This document shows positions 1-7,889 of a stretch of DNA of 64,000 nucleotides, piece by piece (the first letter of the stretch is position 1; each line of letters starts with the position of its first letter). The position numbers and the translations under genes are program-made. The notes under the pieces were generated by a model. It saw only the letters and a list, made by a program, of their open reading frames with translations. It had not been told where the DNA came from and ran no database searches. The DNA comes from an uncultured Chitinophaga sp. (GTDB lineage: Bacteria > Bacteroidota > Bacteroidia > Chitinophagales > Chitinophagaceae): NCBI RefSeq assembly GCF_946479755.1, contig NZ_CAMLHC010000035.1, positions 16,413 through 80,412 of the forward strand, written 5' to 3'.

Positions 1-1
1 A

Positions 2-289
2 CTGGCGGGACCTACGTTGGAAGAACGCATTGCCGTCAGCAAAAAACACCTGCGCCTCTCTGTGGAATGGAAAGGCCCAGTGACGGGCATCAACGAAATG
101 CGTGGCTGTTACGCCAACTATCTCAAAGGGTTGCCTAACATCAAAGAATTTCGCAGCCGGCTGGTAACGCTCAAAACGGTAGAAGAGGTGGAAACAGTGC
201 TGGATGAAATAGAAGCGTACTATAAAGGGATCGAAATAGAAAAAGCCCCCATCGAGATGATCGATTATCATCAGAATTGCCCGTTATAA
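2..289 (+). CDS. dusB: tRNA-dihydrouridine synthase, DusB/Nifr3 type (3' part only)
   Basis: The reading frame is open from the left edge of the window, so only about the last 95 residues are present. They match the C-terminal helical domain of DusB-type flavoenzymes, which reduce uridine to dihydrouridine in tRNA using FMN and NADPH. The recognisable stretch is LSVEWKGPVTGINEMR followed by ANYLKGLPNIKEFRSRL, which in this family packs on the tRNA. The FMN-binding barrel and the catalytic cysteine lie outside the window. A strong hairpin terminator follows 20 bases after the stop. Family assignment is from motif memory; the true start cannot be seen. Confidence 0.82.
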   Translation: MAGPTLEERIAVSKKHLRLSVEWKGPVTGINEMRGCYANYLKGLPNIKEFRSRLVTLKTVEEVETVLDEIEAYYKGIEIEKAPIEMIDYHQNCPL

Positions 290-308
290 CTATTTTTACG
301 ATAACGTT

Positions 309-352
309 AAAATAAGGAAGCTGTCCCGTAAATGAGGCAGCTTCCTTATTTT
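309..352 (+). terminator. Intrinsic terminator after dusB
   Basis: AAATAAGGAAGCTG pairs with CAGCTTCCTTATTT across a 14-base loop, and the right arm ends in a T-rich stretch. It lies just after the dusB stop. The A-rich left flank means it could also work on the other strand. Confidence 0.8.
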
Positions 353-460
353 ATACTCCTGGTAAAAATAGCATTGAATTTTGTCAAATTTATTGTTGCC
401 GTACTACCACTATTTGGTCATCTTTACATGTCCGCCCGAGGCAGGACAGATAAAGCAACT

Positions 461-2731
461 ATGATGTACAAACGATTTTTTTTGACTTTACTGGCAGCCC
501 TGTACGCCAGCTGTTTATTTGCTCAATGGGATTTTCAGACTAACTATTTCAAAGTCCATATTGACAAGCGTGGTTATGTCACCAGTATGAAGAACATCAC
601 GGTGAAGACAGCCAGGGAGTTCAGTCCGGCGGACAAGCCGTCGCCGCTGATGCAGCTGTATGACGGCAAAAAGAAGGTGTACTACGCGCCGGTAAAAGCC
701 TCCTGGCAGCCAGCGGGAAAAACATTGTTGCTGTCCTATGCCAACGGATCGTCGGCAAGGATACACCTTACGCAGCATGCAAAATACCTGAAGTTGACAC
801 TGTTGTCACTGACGCCGGCGACAGACATTGAGGGGATTCAATGGGGAGCCTATCATACCAATATCAATAACCTTTTAGGGGAAATCATCGGTGTTGCCAG
901 GGATACCAGCGCTGCTGTCAACTATGCGATAGGAATGCTGGCGCTGGATGACAATACACTGGGCGGCACGTCGGCAACAGTGGGGGATGCTGCGCCGTTT
1001 CAGTATATTATTCATACGCCGGATGCCCGGCGCTTTCCCCTGCCTGACAGTCTGCATGAAGGCCAGGTATTCAGCCTCGGTGGTGATGGTATCAGCGATG
1101 TAGCGTTCTATGCACATAAAGAGCCCTGGTATCGTATTATGTACGGCGATGCAGCGCAGGTGGATTCACTGGGGCGCATTGCTGTTTCCTATCACTCAAG
1201 GGACCGGTCCGGCAAACGGGAAGTTCTTTTTTCCCTGATCCCGCATATGGCGGCCAATAAGCCCAACCATATTGACGTGCAGCCTTTGCCCGGCGTGGGC
1301 TATATCGGCTCTTCCGTGGCGCTGTGGGGAAGCCCGGACAGTACAGCGCTGCTGGACGTGCTCCGGGAGATAGTGGTGAAAGAGCATTTGCCTTATCCTA
1401 CTATCAATGGCAAATGGGTAAAAGACCCTGCTGCTTTTGTACCGGATGCTTTAACCGGCGGCGGTTTATACGATAGTATCATATCCTATACTTCCCGGCT
1501 GGGCTTTAAGGCGATCAGTTTATACGACCAGGGATTTCTCCGGCCCGATCGTGGCAACGGCGGATATATTGACGGAAAACATTTTGAAAATAAGCCGATA
1601 AAAATGACTGCCGGCAATAAGTCGCACAAGGAATTTGCCTTGCTGGCGGCCCGGCAGGGGATACTGACAGGAAGAACGCCGATCACCAATTCCCTGGCGC
1701 CCGGCACCAGGGATGCCAGTCCCGTTCCGAGCGACAGCCTTTGCTACCAGCAAAAGCGACTGCTTGCCGGAAAGATCAGTCCCACTGATACTATTATCAC
1801 GGTAGATGACCCGGCGCACCTGGAAGAAATAGCCAGCTGGGAAGGGCATTGCGAGAATCTGAATATGATAAAGATCGGTAAAGAGCTGATTCATTACCTG
1901 GGAGTATCAGCCACGCCGCCATACCGGTTGTTACACGTAAAACGCGGGTACTGGAACACGACACCGGCTGCGCATGCGGCAGGAGACACGGTTTTCAAGT
2001 TGCAGGTGACGGTCAACTATGGTTATGATGGCGTGATCCCCAATATACAGTTGCAGGATGAAATAGCGAAACATTACGCGGACATCTGCAAGATCAATGG
2101 CCTGGCTTATTATGATTTCGACGGGCAGGAGTTTCTGTTCAATAACGGTCATGGTTATTACTCGGTGAAACGTTTCTTCCGCAAGATGTTTGAACATGCC
2201 GGGACGCTGGGGGTACCTTACATCCGCTTTACCGGGTCTACCTTGTCGGAGGGCTCGTGGCATTACCAGAGCATCTGGAATGTTGGCGGAGGAAAAAACC
2301 TGTATGATGTGGATACGAGGGAATGGGGGAGTACGACCAGCCAGGGCAAAGATCTCCGGGATGTTACTTATGCTAATTTTTTCCCGGTGGGCATGGGAGG
2401 AAATTTTCCCATAACGGCCACGTCTACCCCAGAGCAGTATGAGCATGTGCAAGCCATCTCCGTAGGGGTGGGCACTACCTACAGCCTGAAGCTGAACCAG
2501 GAAGAGGTGGAGCGTTGCCCGCAAAAGGATGCTATTTTTAAGGTGATCCGTACCTGGGAAGATGCGCGCGCTGCCAATGCTTTTCCCCGCTGGGTAAAAA
2601 CGTTGCTGGCGGATCCGGCCAGGAGCTGGAAGCTGGAACCCGGAGCGGTGGCGGATACCTGGAATTTGTATGACGTAACCCTGGGAGGCAGCTCTCAGCC
2701 AATATTGTTGAGAAGAGCACCGGGATATTGA
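461..2731 (+). CDS. Large secreted protein, possible glycoside hydrolase-like enzyme
   Basis: The chosen ATG at 461 (another at 464) gives a 756-residue protein beginning with a clean signal peptide, MMYKRFFLTLLAALYAS ending at CLFAQ; the upstream in-frame extension to 332 runs through the dusB terminator and is not coding. The N-terminal 300 residues look beta-rich, as in accessory domains of carbohydrate enzymes. The middle and C-terminal part contains YYDFDGQEF near residue 550, a stretch that resembles the acidic end of a barrel strand in retaining glycosidases, followed by aromatic-rich segments. I do not recognise a named family. It stands alone between terminators, with no SusCD partner adjacent. 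Secretion to periplasm or outer membrane is well supported; the enzymatic role is inference only. Confidence 0.6.
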   Translation: MMYKRFFLTLLAALYASCLFAQWDFQTNYFKVHIDKRGYVTSMKNITVKTAREFSPADKPSPLMQLYDGKKKVYYAPVKASWQPAGKTLLLSYANGSSARIHLTQHAKYLKLTLLSLTPATDIEGIQWGAYHTNINNLLGEIIGVARDTSAAVNYAIGMLALDDNTLGGTSATVGDAAPFQYIIHTPDARRFPLPDSLHEGQVFSLGGDGISDVAFYAHKEPWYRIMYGDAAQVDSLGRIAVSYHSRDRSGKREVLFSLIPHMAANKPNHIDVQPLPGVGYIGSSVALWGSPDSTALLDVLREIVVKEHLPYPTINGKWVKDPAAFVPDALTGGGLYDSIISYTSRLGFKAISLYDQGFLRPDRGNGGYIDGKHFENKPIKMTAGNKSHKEFALLAARQGILTGRTPITNSLAPGTRDASPVPSDSLCYQQKRLLAGKISPTDTIITVDDPAHLEEIASWEGHCENLNMIKIGKELIHYLGVSATPPYRLLHVKRGYWNTTPAAHAAGDTVFKLQVTVNYGYDGVIPNIQLQDEIAKHYADICKINGLAYYDFDGQEFLFNNGHGYYSVKRFFRKMFEHAGTLGVPYIRFTGSTLSEGSWHYQSIWNVGGGKNLYDVDTREWGSTTSQGKDLRDVTYANFFPVGMGGNFPITATSTPEQYEHVQAISVGVGTTYSLKLNQEEVERCPQKDAIFKVIRTWEDARAANAFPRWVKTLLADPARSWKLEPGAVADTWNLYDVTLGGSSQPILLRRAPGY

Positions 2732-2760
2732 GATGAAGAAGCGTACCAGGATATGAAGAA

Positions 2761-2789
2761 GGGTGCCCCGTTTGGAGGCACCCTTTTTT
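2761..2789. terminator. Terminator between converging genes
   Basis: GGGTGCC and GGCACCC form a 7-bp stem with a 9-base loop, followed by six T on the plus strand. On the minus strand the tail is only TTCTTC, so it is stronger for the plus-strand gene. It lies 12 bases beyond the stop of the EF-G gene. Confidence 0.75.
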
Positions 2790-2800
2790 AGAGACAGGCA

Positions 2801-4849
2801 TCAGCGGCTGACGGGCTGATAGGCTTCGAAAGTGACAGCAGCGTTGGCCCTTCCGGAGGAGAGCGTACGCAGTGTGGTCACATATCCGAAAAGATCTGCC
2901 AGCGGTACACTGGCGGTGATATCCTGCACATTGTTTTTGATTTCCATATGCCGGATCACGCCGCGGCGTCTGTTGAGATCGCCGGTGAGCGCACCGGTGT
3001 ATTCTTCCGGCGTGGTGACTTCCACCGACATGACCGGTTCCAGCATACGCGGGCCAGCCTGGGCTGCGATGTTGCGGAAGGCAATCATGGCCACCTGTTC
3101 AAAGTCCTGCGCGTGGGAGTCGTTGGGATGTATTTTACCATCGAGCAACCGGATGCGCATGGCATGAAGGGGATACCCTTTGAGCGGACCGGTTTTCATC
3201 GCGGCTTCAAAGCCTTTGCTGATGGAAGGGATGAACTCCTTCGGTATAGCGCCGCCTTTGATGTCGTTGATAAATTCCAGTCCCGGCTGACCATCTTCCC
3301 GGGGCGACATTTCAAACGTGATGTCTGCAAAGTTGCCCGAGCCGCCGGTTTGTTTTTTAAAGACCTCATGATGGGTGACCGACTGCGTGAGCATTTCCTT
3401 GTACGCAATCTGCGGCGCCCCTTTGTTGATCTGTAACTGGTATTCAGTGGCCAGTTTTTCCAGCACTACTTCAAGATGCAGTTCGCCCATGCCTTTGAGG
3501 ATGGTTTGGCCGGAGGCTTTGTCCACCTCTACGGAGAGGGTAGGGTCTTCATCCAGCAGCCCTGCCAGCGCTTCACCCAGCCTGTCGGCGTCTTTGGCCG
3601 CTTTGGCTTCCACTGCGTAGCCGATCATGGGTTCAGGGAAACTGATGCGTTCCAGCAGTACGGGATGGTCCGGATGGGACAGTGTGTCGCCGGTTTTAAC
3701 GTCTTTCAGGCCTACCACCGCGCCGATGTCGCCGGCGCCGATTTCTTCCGCCGGTTCAAACTTGTCGGACATGATGCGCAGCAGGCGGCTGATGCGGACG
3801 GTACGGCCGGAGCGGCTGTTCCACAGCATGTCGCCGGTACGTAAAACGCCGGCGTATACGCGCACTAACGTCAACCTGCCTACGTAGTCGTCGACCATGA
3901 TTTTGAAGGCCAGTCCGGCTACCTTAGATTCCGGTGTGGCCGGTATGGTAATGGCATCTCCGGTATCCGGATCTGTGGCATGTACCACCGGTATATCCTC
4001 CGGCGATGGCAGGTAGGCCGCTACCGCGTTGAGCAGGGGTTGTATTCCTTTGTTCTTGTAGGCGGCGCCTGCGAGGGCAGGAACGGCCAGCATATTGAGC
4101 GTAGCATAGCGCATGGCTGCTATGATCGTTTTTTCGCTGACGTTGTCCGGTGTGCCGGTGTATTGTTCCAGCAATGGTTCGTACAACAGCGACAGTTCTT
4201 CCAGCATATTCCGGCGGGCCTGCATGGCAGCTTCCAGCAGTTGGTCGGGGATGGCTGTTTCTTCAAACAGTTTACCGTCGTCGTCATGCCAGAGCAGTGC
4301 TTTCATACGGATAAGGTCTATCACGCCGGAGAAGCTGTCTTCCTGCCCTATAGGCAGTTGCAGCGGAATGACGTTGGCGTGCAGGCGTTCCCGTATTTCG
4401 GCCACTACCCGCTGGAAGTCGGCGCCCTGCCGGTCCATTTTATTGATCATCACAATGCGCGGCACGTTGTAGTGGTTGGCCTGGCGCCATACCGTTTCGG
4501 ATTGAGGCTGCACGCCGGAGCGGGCACAGAACACCGCCACGGCGCCGTCGAGCACCCGCAGGGAACGTTCTACTTCTGCCGTGAAATCCACGTGACCAGG
4601 CGTATCGATAATGTTGACCTGGTATTTGTCATCCGCGTAATTCCAGTACGTGGTGATCGCCGCGGAAGAGATGGTGATGCCCCGTTTTTCTTCCTGCGGA
4701 TCCGTGTCCATGATGGTATTACCGTCATCTACATTACCCAGTTTATGTGTGAGGCCGGTGTAATACAGCATTCTTTCCGTGAGTGTTGTTTTACCGGCGT
4801 CGATATGCGCCATGATACCTATATTTCTGAATCGGGACAGTTGTCTCAT
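2801..4849 (-). CDS. fusA2: Elongation factor G paralog (EF-G2 type)
   Basis: A 682-residue translational GTPase of full EF-G length. The G domain is intact: P-loop AHIDAGKTT (residues 14-22), switch region with RGITI (56-60), DTPGH (82-86, including the catalytic histidine) and NKMD (136-139). The G5 loop reads GAAYKNKG where housekeeping EF-G usually has GSAFKNKG. Domains II to V follow, ending in a short AYQPVSR tail. EF-G moves tRNA and mRNA through the ribosome and, with RRF, splits it. The gene is not beside rpsL, rpsG or tuf, and its switch region (TDPQEEKRG) differs from the usual housekeeping form, so it is probably a second copy. EF-G paralogs in Bacteroides are known to serve starvation conditions; whether this is an orthologue cannot be judged by eye. 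The gene sits behind a leader with two terminators and two small ORFs (see those entries), implying conditional expression. Confidence 0.9.
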   Translation of the reverse strand: MRQLSRFRNIGIMAHIDAGKTTLTERMLYYTGLTHKLGNVDDGNTIMDTDPQEEKRGITISSAAITTYWNYADDKYQVNIIDTPGHVDFTAEVERSLRVLDGAVAVFCARSGVQPQSETVWRQANHYNVPRIVMINKMDRQGADFQRVVAEIRERLHANVIPLQLPIGQEDSFSGVIDLIRMKALLWHDDDGKLFEETAIPDQLLEAAMQARRNMLEELSLLYEPLLEQYTGTPDNVSEKTIIAAMRYATLNMLAVPALAGAAYKNKGIQPLLNAVAAYLPSPEDIPVVHATDPDTGDAITIPATPESKVAGLAFKIMVDDYVGRLTLVRVYAGVLRTGDMLWNSRSGRTVRISRLLRIMSDKFEPAEEIGAGDIGAVVGLKDVKTGDTLSHPDHPVLLERISFPEPMIGYAVEAKAAKDADRLGEALAGLLDEDPTLSVEVDKASGQTILKGMGELHLEVVLEKLATEYQLQINKGAPQIAYKEMLTQSVTHHEVFKKQTGGSGNFADITFEMSPREDGQPGLEFINDIKGGAIPKEFIPSISKGFEAAMKTGPLKGYPLHAMRIRLLDGKIHPNDSHAQDFEQVAMIAFRNIAAQAGPRMLEPVMSVEVTTPEEYTGALTGDLNRRRGVIRHMEIKNNVQDITASVPLADLFGYVTTLRTLSSGRANAAVTFEAYQPVSR

Positions 4850-4873
4850 ATAATCTTTTCTTTAAAAATGGGA

Positions 4874-4905
4874 ATAAAAAAGCCTCTCATACGGTAATGA
4901 GAGGC
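4874..4905 (-). terminator. Terminator 2 in the EF-G leader (attenuator candidate)
   Basis: Read on the minus strand, GCCTCTCAT (4905-4897), loop TACCGT, ATGAGAGGC (4890-4882) and then six T: a perfect 9-bp stem with a U-run. It lies only 27 bases before the EF-G start codon and points into that gene, so it cannot serve an upstream gene, of which there is none on this strand. The top of the left arm plus the loop (CATTACCG, 4899-4892) is exactly complementary to CGGTAATG at 4940-4933, which overlaps the stop codon of the 16-codon leader ORF. Confidence 0.85.
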
Positions 4906-4934
4906 ATTGCGTTATGGCAACGGCATGCCAGACA

Positions 4935-4985
4935 TTACCGGTGTGGCCGGATGTATATAGTCATTGTTGTGATCAATACTTTCAT
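4935..4985 (-). CDS. Leader ORF 2, 16 residues
   Basis: ATG at 4985 opens MKVLITTMTIYIRPHR and a TAA at 4937-4935. It lies between the two leader terminators, 29 bases before the second hairpin. The stop codon is embedded in an 8-base element complementary to that hairpin. There is no strong Shine-Dalgarno sequence, which is normal for this phylum. I know no homologue. Because of its size, coding status rests on position and the pairing pattern; it is a hypothesis, not a demonstrated peptide. Confidence 0.45.
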   Translation of the reverse strand: MKVLITTMTIYIRPHR

Positions 4986-5041
4986 AAGGCAGTGATCATT
5001 TACGTATGTAAAAATGGAAGCCGGAATGGCGTGGGGGAGAC

Positions 5042-5074
5042 AAAATAAAAAGGCCTCTTCGGATGAAGAGGCCT
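5042..5074 (-). terminator. Terminator 1 in the EF-G leader (attenuator candidate)
   Basis: On the minus strand AGGCCTCTTC (5074-5065), loop ATCC, GAAGAGGCCT (5060-5051), then TTTTATTTT. A perfect 10-bp stem with a tetraloop and a T-rich tail: a textbook intrinsic terminator lying about 185 bases after the leader promoter and 41 bases after the stop of the 39-codon leader ORF. AAGAGG at 5116-5111, overlapping that stop codon, is complementary to CCTCTT inside the left arm, offering an alternative fold that would break the terminator. Confidence 0.85.
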
Positions 5075-5114
5075 CCAATATGATAATGGGAGTTATTTCA
5101 TTTGATGATACCTC

Positions 5115-5234
5115 TTATATCCGGGTTGGATCTGCCTCCCCGTCTTGAATAAAGACAATACGGGTACTTGCAATTACCGCTCTGATAACGGAATCGTTTT
5201 TCCTGTTTGCCTGATATTGTAAGGTCTGTTTCAT
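5115..5234 (-). CDS. Leader ORF 1, 39 residues
   Basis: ATG at 5234 begins MKQTLQYQANRKNDS and the frame ends with DGEADPTRI and TAA at 5117-5115. The start is about 24 bases from the predicted transcription start, so this is the first thing a ribosome would meet on the message. AAAGAG lies directly before the ATG. It precedes terminator 1 and the EF-G gene and has no resemblance to a protein I know. The uninterrupted frame, its place right after a consensus promoter and the pairing over its stop codon support a regulatory leader peptide; a stand-alone small protein is the alternative. Confidence 0.55.
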   Translation of the reverse strand: MKQTLQYQANRKNDSVIRAVIASTRIVFIQDGEADPTRI

Positions 5235-5263
5235 CTCTTTGGGTGCAAGTAAATTTTGCGATG

Positions 5264-5294
5264 CAAATATAACCATATTTCTGATGTGAACAAA
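5264..5294 (-). promoter_or_regulatory. Promoter of the EF-G leader transcript
   Basis: Minus strand TTTG (5294-5291), 19 bases, TATATTTG (5271-5264): an exact match to the Bacteroidota consensus TTTG-N19-TAnnTTTG. Predicted start of transcription near 5258. No comparable promoter was found between the two terminators or between the second one and EF-G, so EF-G probably depends on read-through from here. Confidence 0.8.
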
Positions 5295-5368
5295 ATGCGG
5301 CGCAGATTGTCTTCTATTTGTACAGAAAATTCGCAGGATTATACCAATGGCGATCGACAGGGAGGCCG

Positions 5369-5376
5369 TACTTTTG
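5369..5376 (+). promoter_or_regulatory. -7 element of the aldo/keto reductase gene
   Basis: TACTTTTG matches TAnnTTTG and lies 31 bases before the ATG at 5408. The -33 box is not clear. It is divergent from the EF-G leader promoter. Confidence 0.55.
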
Positions 5377-5407
5377 CATCATCCTTTAATGATAAAAAAA
5401 TAAACGA

Positions 5408-6241
5408 ATGAATATTACAGATCTTACAGGCACTGTGCAACTGGCTAACGGTGTAAAGATGCCTTATTTCGGATTAGGCGTGTGGCAGACCAATGAAGGA
5501 CAGGAAGTAATAGACGCCGTGACCTATGCACTGGATGCAGGTTACCGGCATATTGACACCGCGGCGATTTACGAAAACGAGGAGGGTGTAGGTACTGCGA
5601 TTGCCAACAATAAAGTAGACAGAAAAGATATTTTTATCACCAGTAAAGTATGGAATGCTGATCAGGGGTACGACAGTACGCTGAAAGCGTTCGACGCTTC
5701 TCTGGAAAAACTGAAGACTGATTACCTGGACCTTTACCTGATCCACTGGCCGGTAAAGGAAAAATATAAAGAAACCTGGCGGGCCATGGAAAAGCTGTAT
5801 GCGGATGGCCGTGTAAAAACCATTGGTGTCAGCAATTTCCTGCAGCATCATTTGGAAGATCTGTTCCAGGGTGCTAACATATTACCGATGGTAGACCAGC
5901 TGGAGTTCCATCCTTATCTCGTGCAACAGTCTTTGCTCGACTTTTGTCGTCAGCACCATATCCAATACCAGGCCTGGAGCCCGCTAATGCAAGGCAAGGC
6001 GTTTAAAGTGCCGGAGCTGCAGCAGCTGGCCGAAAAGTACGGTGTGTCTGTAGCGCAACTGGTGCTGCGCTGGGATTTACAGAAAGGCGTGGTAACGATC
6101 CCGAAAAGCGTTCAACAGCAACGGATCATCTCCAATGCAGAGATTTTCGATTTCGAGATCACTCCCGAAGACGTGGCGGCGATGGACGCGCTGGACCGCG
6201 GCGAAAGGATGGGACCCGACCCGGACAACTTTAATTTCTAA
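5408..6241 (+). CDS. Aldo/keto reductase (2,5-diketo-D-gluconate reductase-like)
   Basis: A 277-residue NADPH-dependent (alpha/beta)8 barrel reductase, cytosolic, of the AKR5-like size class. The catalytic tetrad is visible: Asp and Tyr in YRHIDTAAIYENEEGVG near residues 45-60, Lys in FITSKVWN and His in LIHWPV. The coenzyme-binding strand IPKSVQQQRIISNAEIF near the C-terminus is the usual 2'-phosphate clamp region. Members reduce small aldehydes, methylglyoxal and keto-sugar acids; the natural substrate cannot be deduced. It is a single-gene unit with its own -7 element and a terminator after it. Family is certain, substrate is not. Confidence 0.9.
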   Translation: MNITDLTGTVQLANGVKMPYFGLGVWQTNEGQEVIDAVTYALDAGYRHIDTAAIYENEEGVGTAIANNKVDRKDIFITSKVWNADQGYDSTLKAFDASLEKLKTDYLDLYLIHWPVKEKYKETWRAMEKLYADGRVKTIGVSNFLQHHLEDLFQGANILPMVDQLEFHPYLVQQSLLDFCRQHHIQYQAWSPLMQGKAFKVPELQQLAEKYGVSVAQLVLRWDLQKGVVTIPKSVQQQRIISNAEIFDFEITPEDVAAMDALDRGERMGPDPDNFNF

Positions 6242-6283
6242 GATCTTTATCGATTGTAAGCATACGGATCATGCTTGTATTCA

Positions 6284-6319
6284 GCCGTCTCTTCACAGCA
6301 GAGGCGGCTTTTTATTTTT
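6284..6319 (+). terminator. Terminator after aldo/keto reductase
   Basis: GCCGTCTC and GAGGCGGC form an 8-bp stem (one G-U) with a 9-base loop and a long T-rich tail. Confidence 0.8.
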
Positions 6320-6326
6320 TTCTTTT

Positions 6327-6363
6327 AAAACATCAGATGTTTTAATAAAACATCATACCTTTG
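6327..6363 (+). promoter_or_regulatory. Promoter and palindromic operator of the GntR gene
   Basis: AAAACATCAGATGTTTT (6327-6343) is a perfect 17-base palindrome; the half-site AAAACATC recurs at 6347-6354. Immediately downstream TACCTTTG (6356-6363) fits the -7 element. The palindrome covers the -33 region, as expected for a repressor site. Self-regulation by the adjacent GntR protein is inferred. Confidence 0.65.
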
Positions 6364-6381
6364 TACTGTAACCAGTTTTTT

Positions 6382-7035
6382 ATGGACCAGACATCGAAAC
6401 TTTCCAACCGCGTCATCAACGCTATCCAGAAAGACATCTCACAGGGGATTTATAAGATCGGGCAGAAGATACCGACGGAACCCGAACTGATGGTGCAGTA
6501 TGCCGTAGGCCGTTCCACGATCCGGGAGGCGATAAAGACGCTCGCCATGTCGGGCGTATTACGGGTGCAGCAGGGATCGGGCACCTATGTGAGTGAGACG
6601 GTGCAGACGGAATCGCTGGACCAGCGGTTGCGGCGTGCGGATTTTGAAGAGATCAACCAGGTGCGGCGTATGCTGGACTATGAAATCGTGAAGCTGGCGG
6701 CGCAGCATCATACTAAGACGTCGCTGGCAGAAATGAAGAAATACCTCGACCTGCGTAAAAAGGCCATCCTGGAGCAGCAGTACCAGGACTGTATGGAGGC
6801 GGACATCGCGTTTCACACGGCCATGGCCAAAGCCAGCGGCAATCACGTGCTGGCGGACCTCTATCGTAGTTTCACCGCCGTGATCCGCGACTTCTTTGCC
6901 AAAAGGGACACAGAAAGCATCAGTCATTTTGCGATCAGTCACCATCTGCATGAACAGTTGTACGAAGCGGTCAAAAGCGGTAACGTCAAGTTATCGCGGC
7001 AGGCCATGGAAGATATCCTGGACAACAACTACTAA
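6382..7035 (+). CDS. GntR family regulator, FadR subfamily (FCD domain)
   Basis: The start at ATG 6382 is preferred over the upstream TTG because the promoter -7 box overlaps the latter. The 217-residue protein has an N-terminal winged helix (KIPTEPELMVQYAVGRSTIREAIKTL, with the typical PTEPEL and GRSTIREA signature) and a C-terminal FCD effector domain containing EADIAFHTAM, ASGN and HHLHEQLYEAV, which carry the Asp and His residues that bind a metal in this subfamily. FCD regulators respond to small organic acids. It heads an operon with a TauE-type permease and a DUF1634 protein, so the effector may be the exported anion. Palindromic sites upstream suggest autoregulation. Confidence 0.88.
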   Translation: MDQTSKLSNRVINAIQKDISQGIYKIGQKIPTEPELMVQYAVGRSTIREAIKTLAMSGVLRVQQGSGTYVSETVQTESLDQRLRRADFEEINQVRRMLDYEIVKLAAQHHTKTSLAEMKKYLDLRKKAILEQQYQDCMEADIAFHTAMAKASGNHVLADLYRSFTAVIRDFFAKRDTESISHFAISHHLHEQLYEAVKSGNVKLSRQAMEDILDNNY

Positions 7036-7046
7036 AATTCCGACAG

Positions 7047-7880
7047 ATGAATATACTTATTTTCAGCCTGATACTCCTAGCGGGCGCATATGTGGCGGGC
7101 CTTCTGGGTTCGTTGACAGGCCTTGGCGGAGGAGTGGTTGTTATCCCGCTACTGACGCTGGTATTTCATGTGGATATCCGTTATGCCATCGGGGCGGCGC
7201 TGCTGGCTTCCATCGCCAATTCGTCCGGTGCGGCATCGGCTTACATCAAAGAAGGTATCACCAACGTGCGACTGGGCATGTTCCTGGAGATCGCTACTAC
7301 GTTGGGAGCGGTAGGAGGGGCGCTGATAGCGGTTTTTACGCCGACTAATACCATCGCCATCCTCTTTGGCGTGGTGCTGATTTTCTCTGCACTGATGACC
7401 GTCCGCAAGAAACATGAACATGCTTTGCAGGAAGGCAGCCGGTTATCATACGTCTTAAAGTTAAACGGCAGTTACCCTACGCCGCAGGGCGAGGTGTCCT
7501 ACAAGTTGCAAAACATTGGCGGTGGTTTTTCCATCATGCTGCTGGCGGGCGTTTTGTCCGGATTGCTGGGCATCGGCTCGGGCGCCTTGAAAGTGCTGGC
7601 GATGGATGGTGCGATGAAGATACCTTTTAAGGTGAGCACCACGACCAGCAATTTTATGATCGGTGTTACGGCGGCCGCCAGTGCTGTCGTGTACTTACAG
7701 CGTGGCTATATTGATCCGGGCATTGCTTTCCCGGTAGTACTGGGCGTGTTGGGTGGCGCTTTTACCGGTGCGCGGTTGCTCACCGTAATGAACCCGAAAA
7801 CGTTGCGTTATATTTTCTGCGCTGCCATTTCATTTGTGGCGCTGGAAATGATCTACAACGGATTACATCATCAGTTTTAA
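7047..7880 (+). CDS. TauE/SafE family anion permease
   Basis: A 277-residue inner-membrane protein with about eight hydrophobic segments arranged as two homologous halves. The glycine-rich first segment (GLLGSLTGLGGGVVVIPLL) and its counterpart GVLSGLLGIGSGALKVLAM in the second half are the signature of the TauE/SafE (DUF81) family, implicated in export of sulfite, sulfoacetate and other organosulfonates. It starts 11 bases after the GntR stop and is followed at 9 bases by the DUF1634 gene, so the three are one operon. The exact anion is unknown. Confidence 0.88.
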   Translation: MNILIFSLILLAGAYVAGLLGSLTGLGGGVVVIPLLTLVFHVDIRYAIGAALLASIANSSGAASAYIKEGITNVRLGMFLEIATTLGAVGGALIAVFTPTNTIAILFGVVLIFSALMTVRKKHEHALQEGSRLSYVLKLNGSYPTPQGEVSYKLQNIGGGFSIMLLAGVLSGLLGIGSGALKVLAMDGAMKIPFKVSTTTSNFMIGVTAAASAVVYLQRGYIDPGIAFPVVLGVLGGAFTGARLLTVMNPKTLRYIFCAAISFVALEMIYNGLHHQF

Positions 7881-7889
7881 ACACCGGCC

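Noticed and set aside
332..460. N-terminal extension of the secreted protein from the ATG at 332
   Set aside because: It starts inside the dusB terminator hairpin and would hide a perfect signal peptide beginning at 461.
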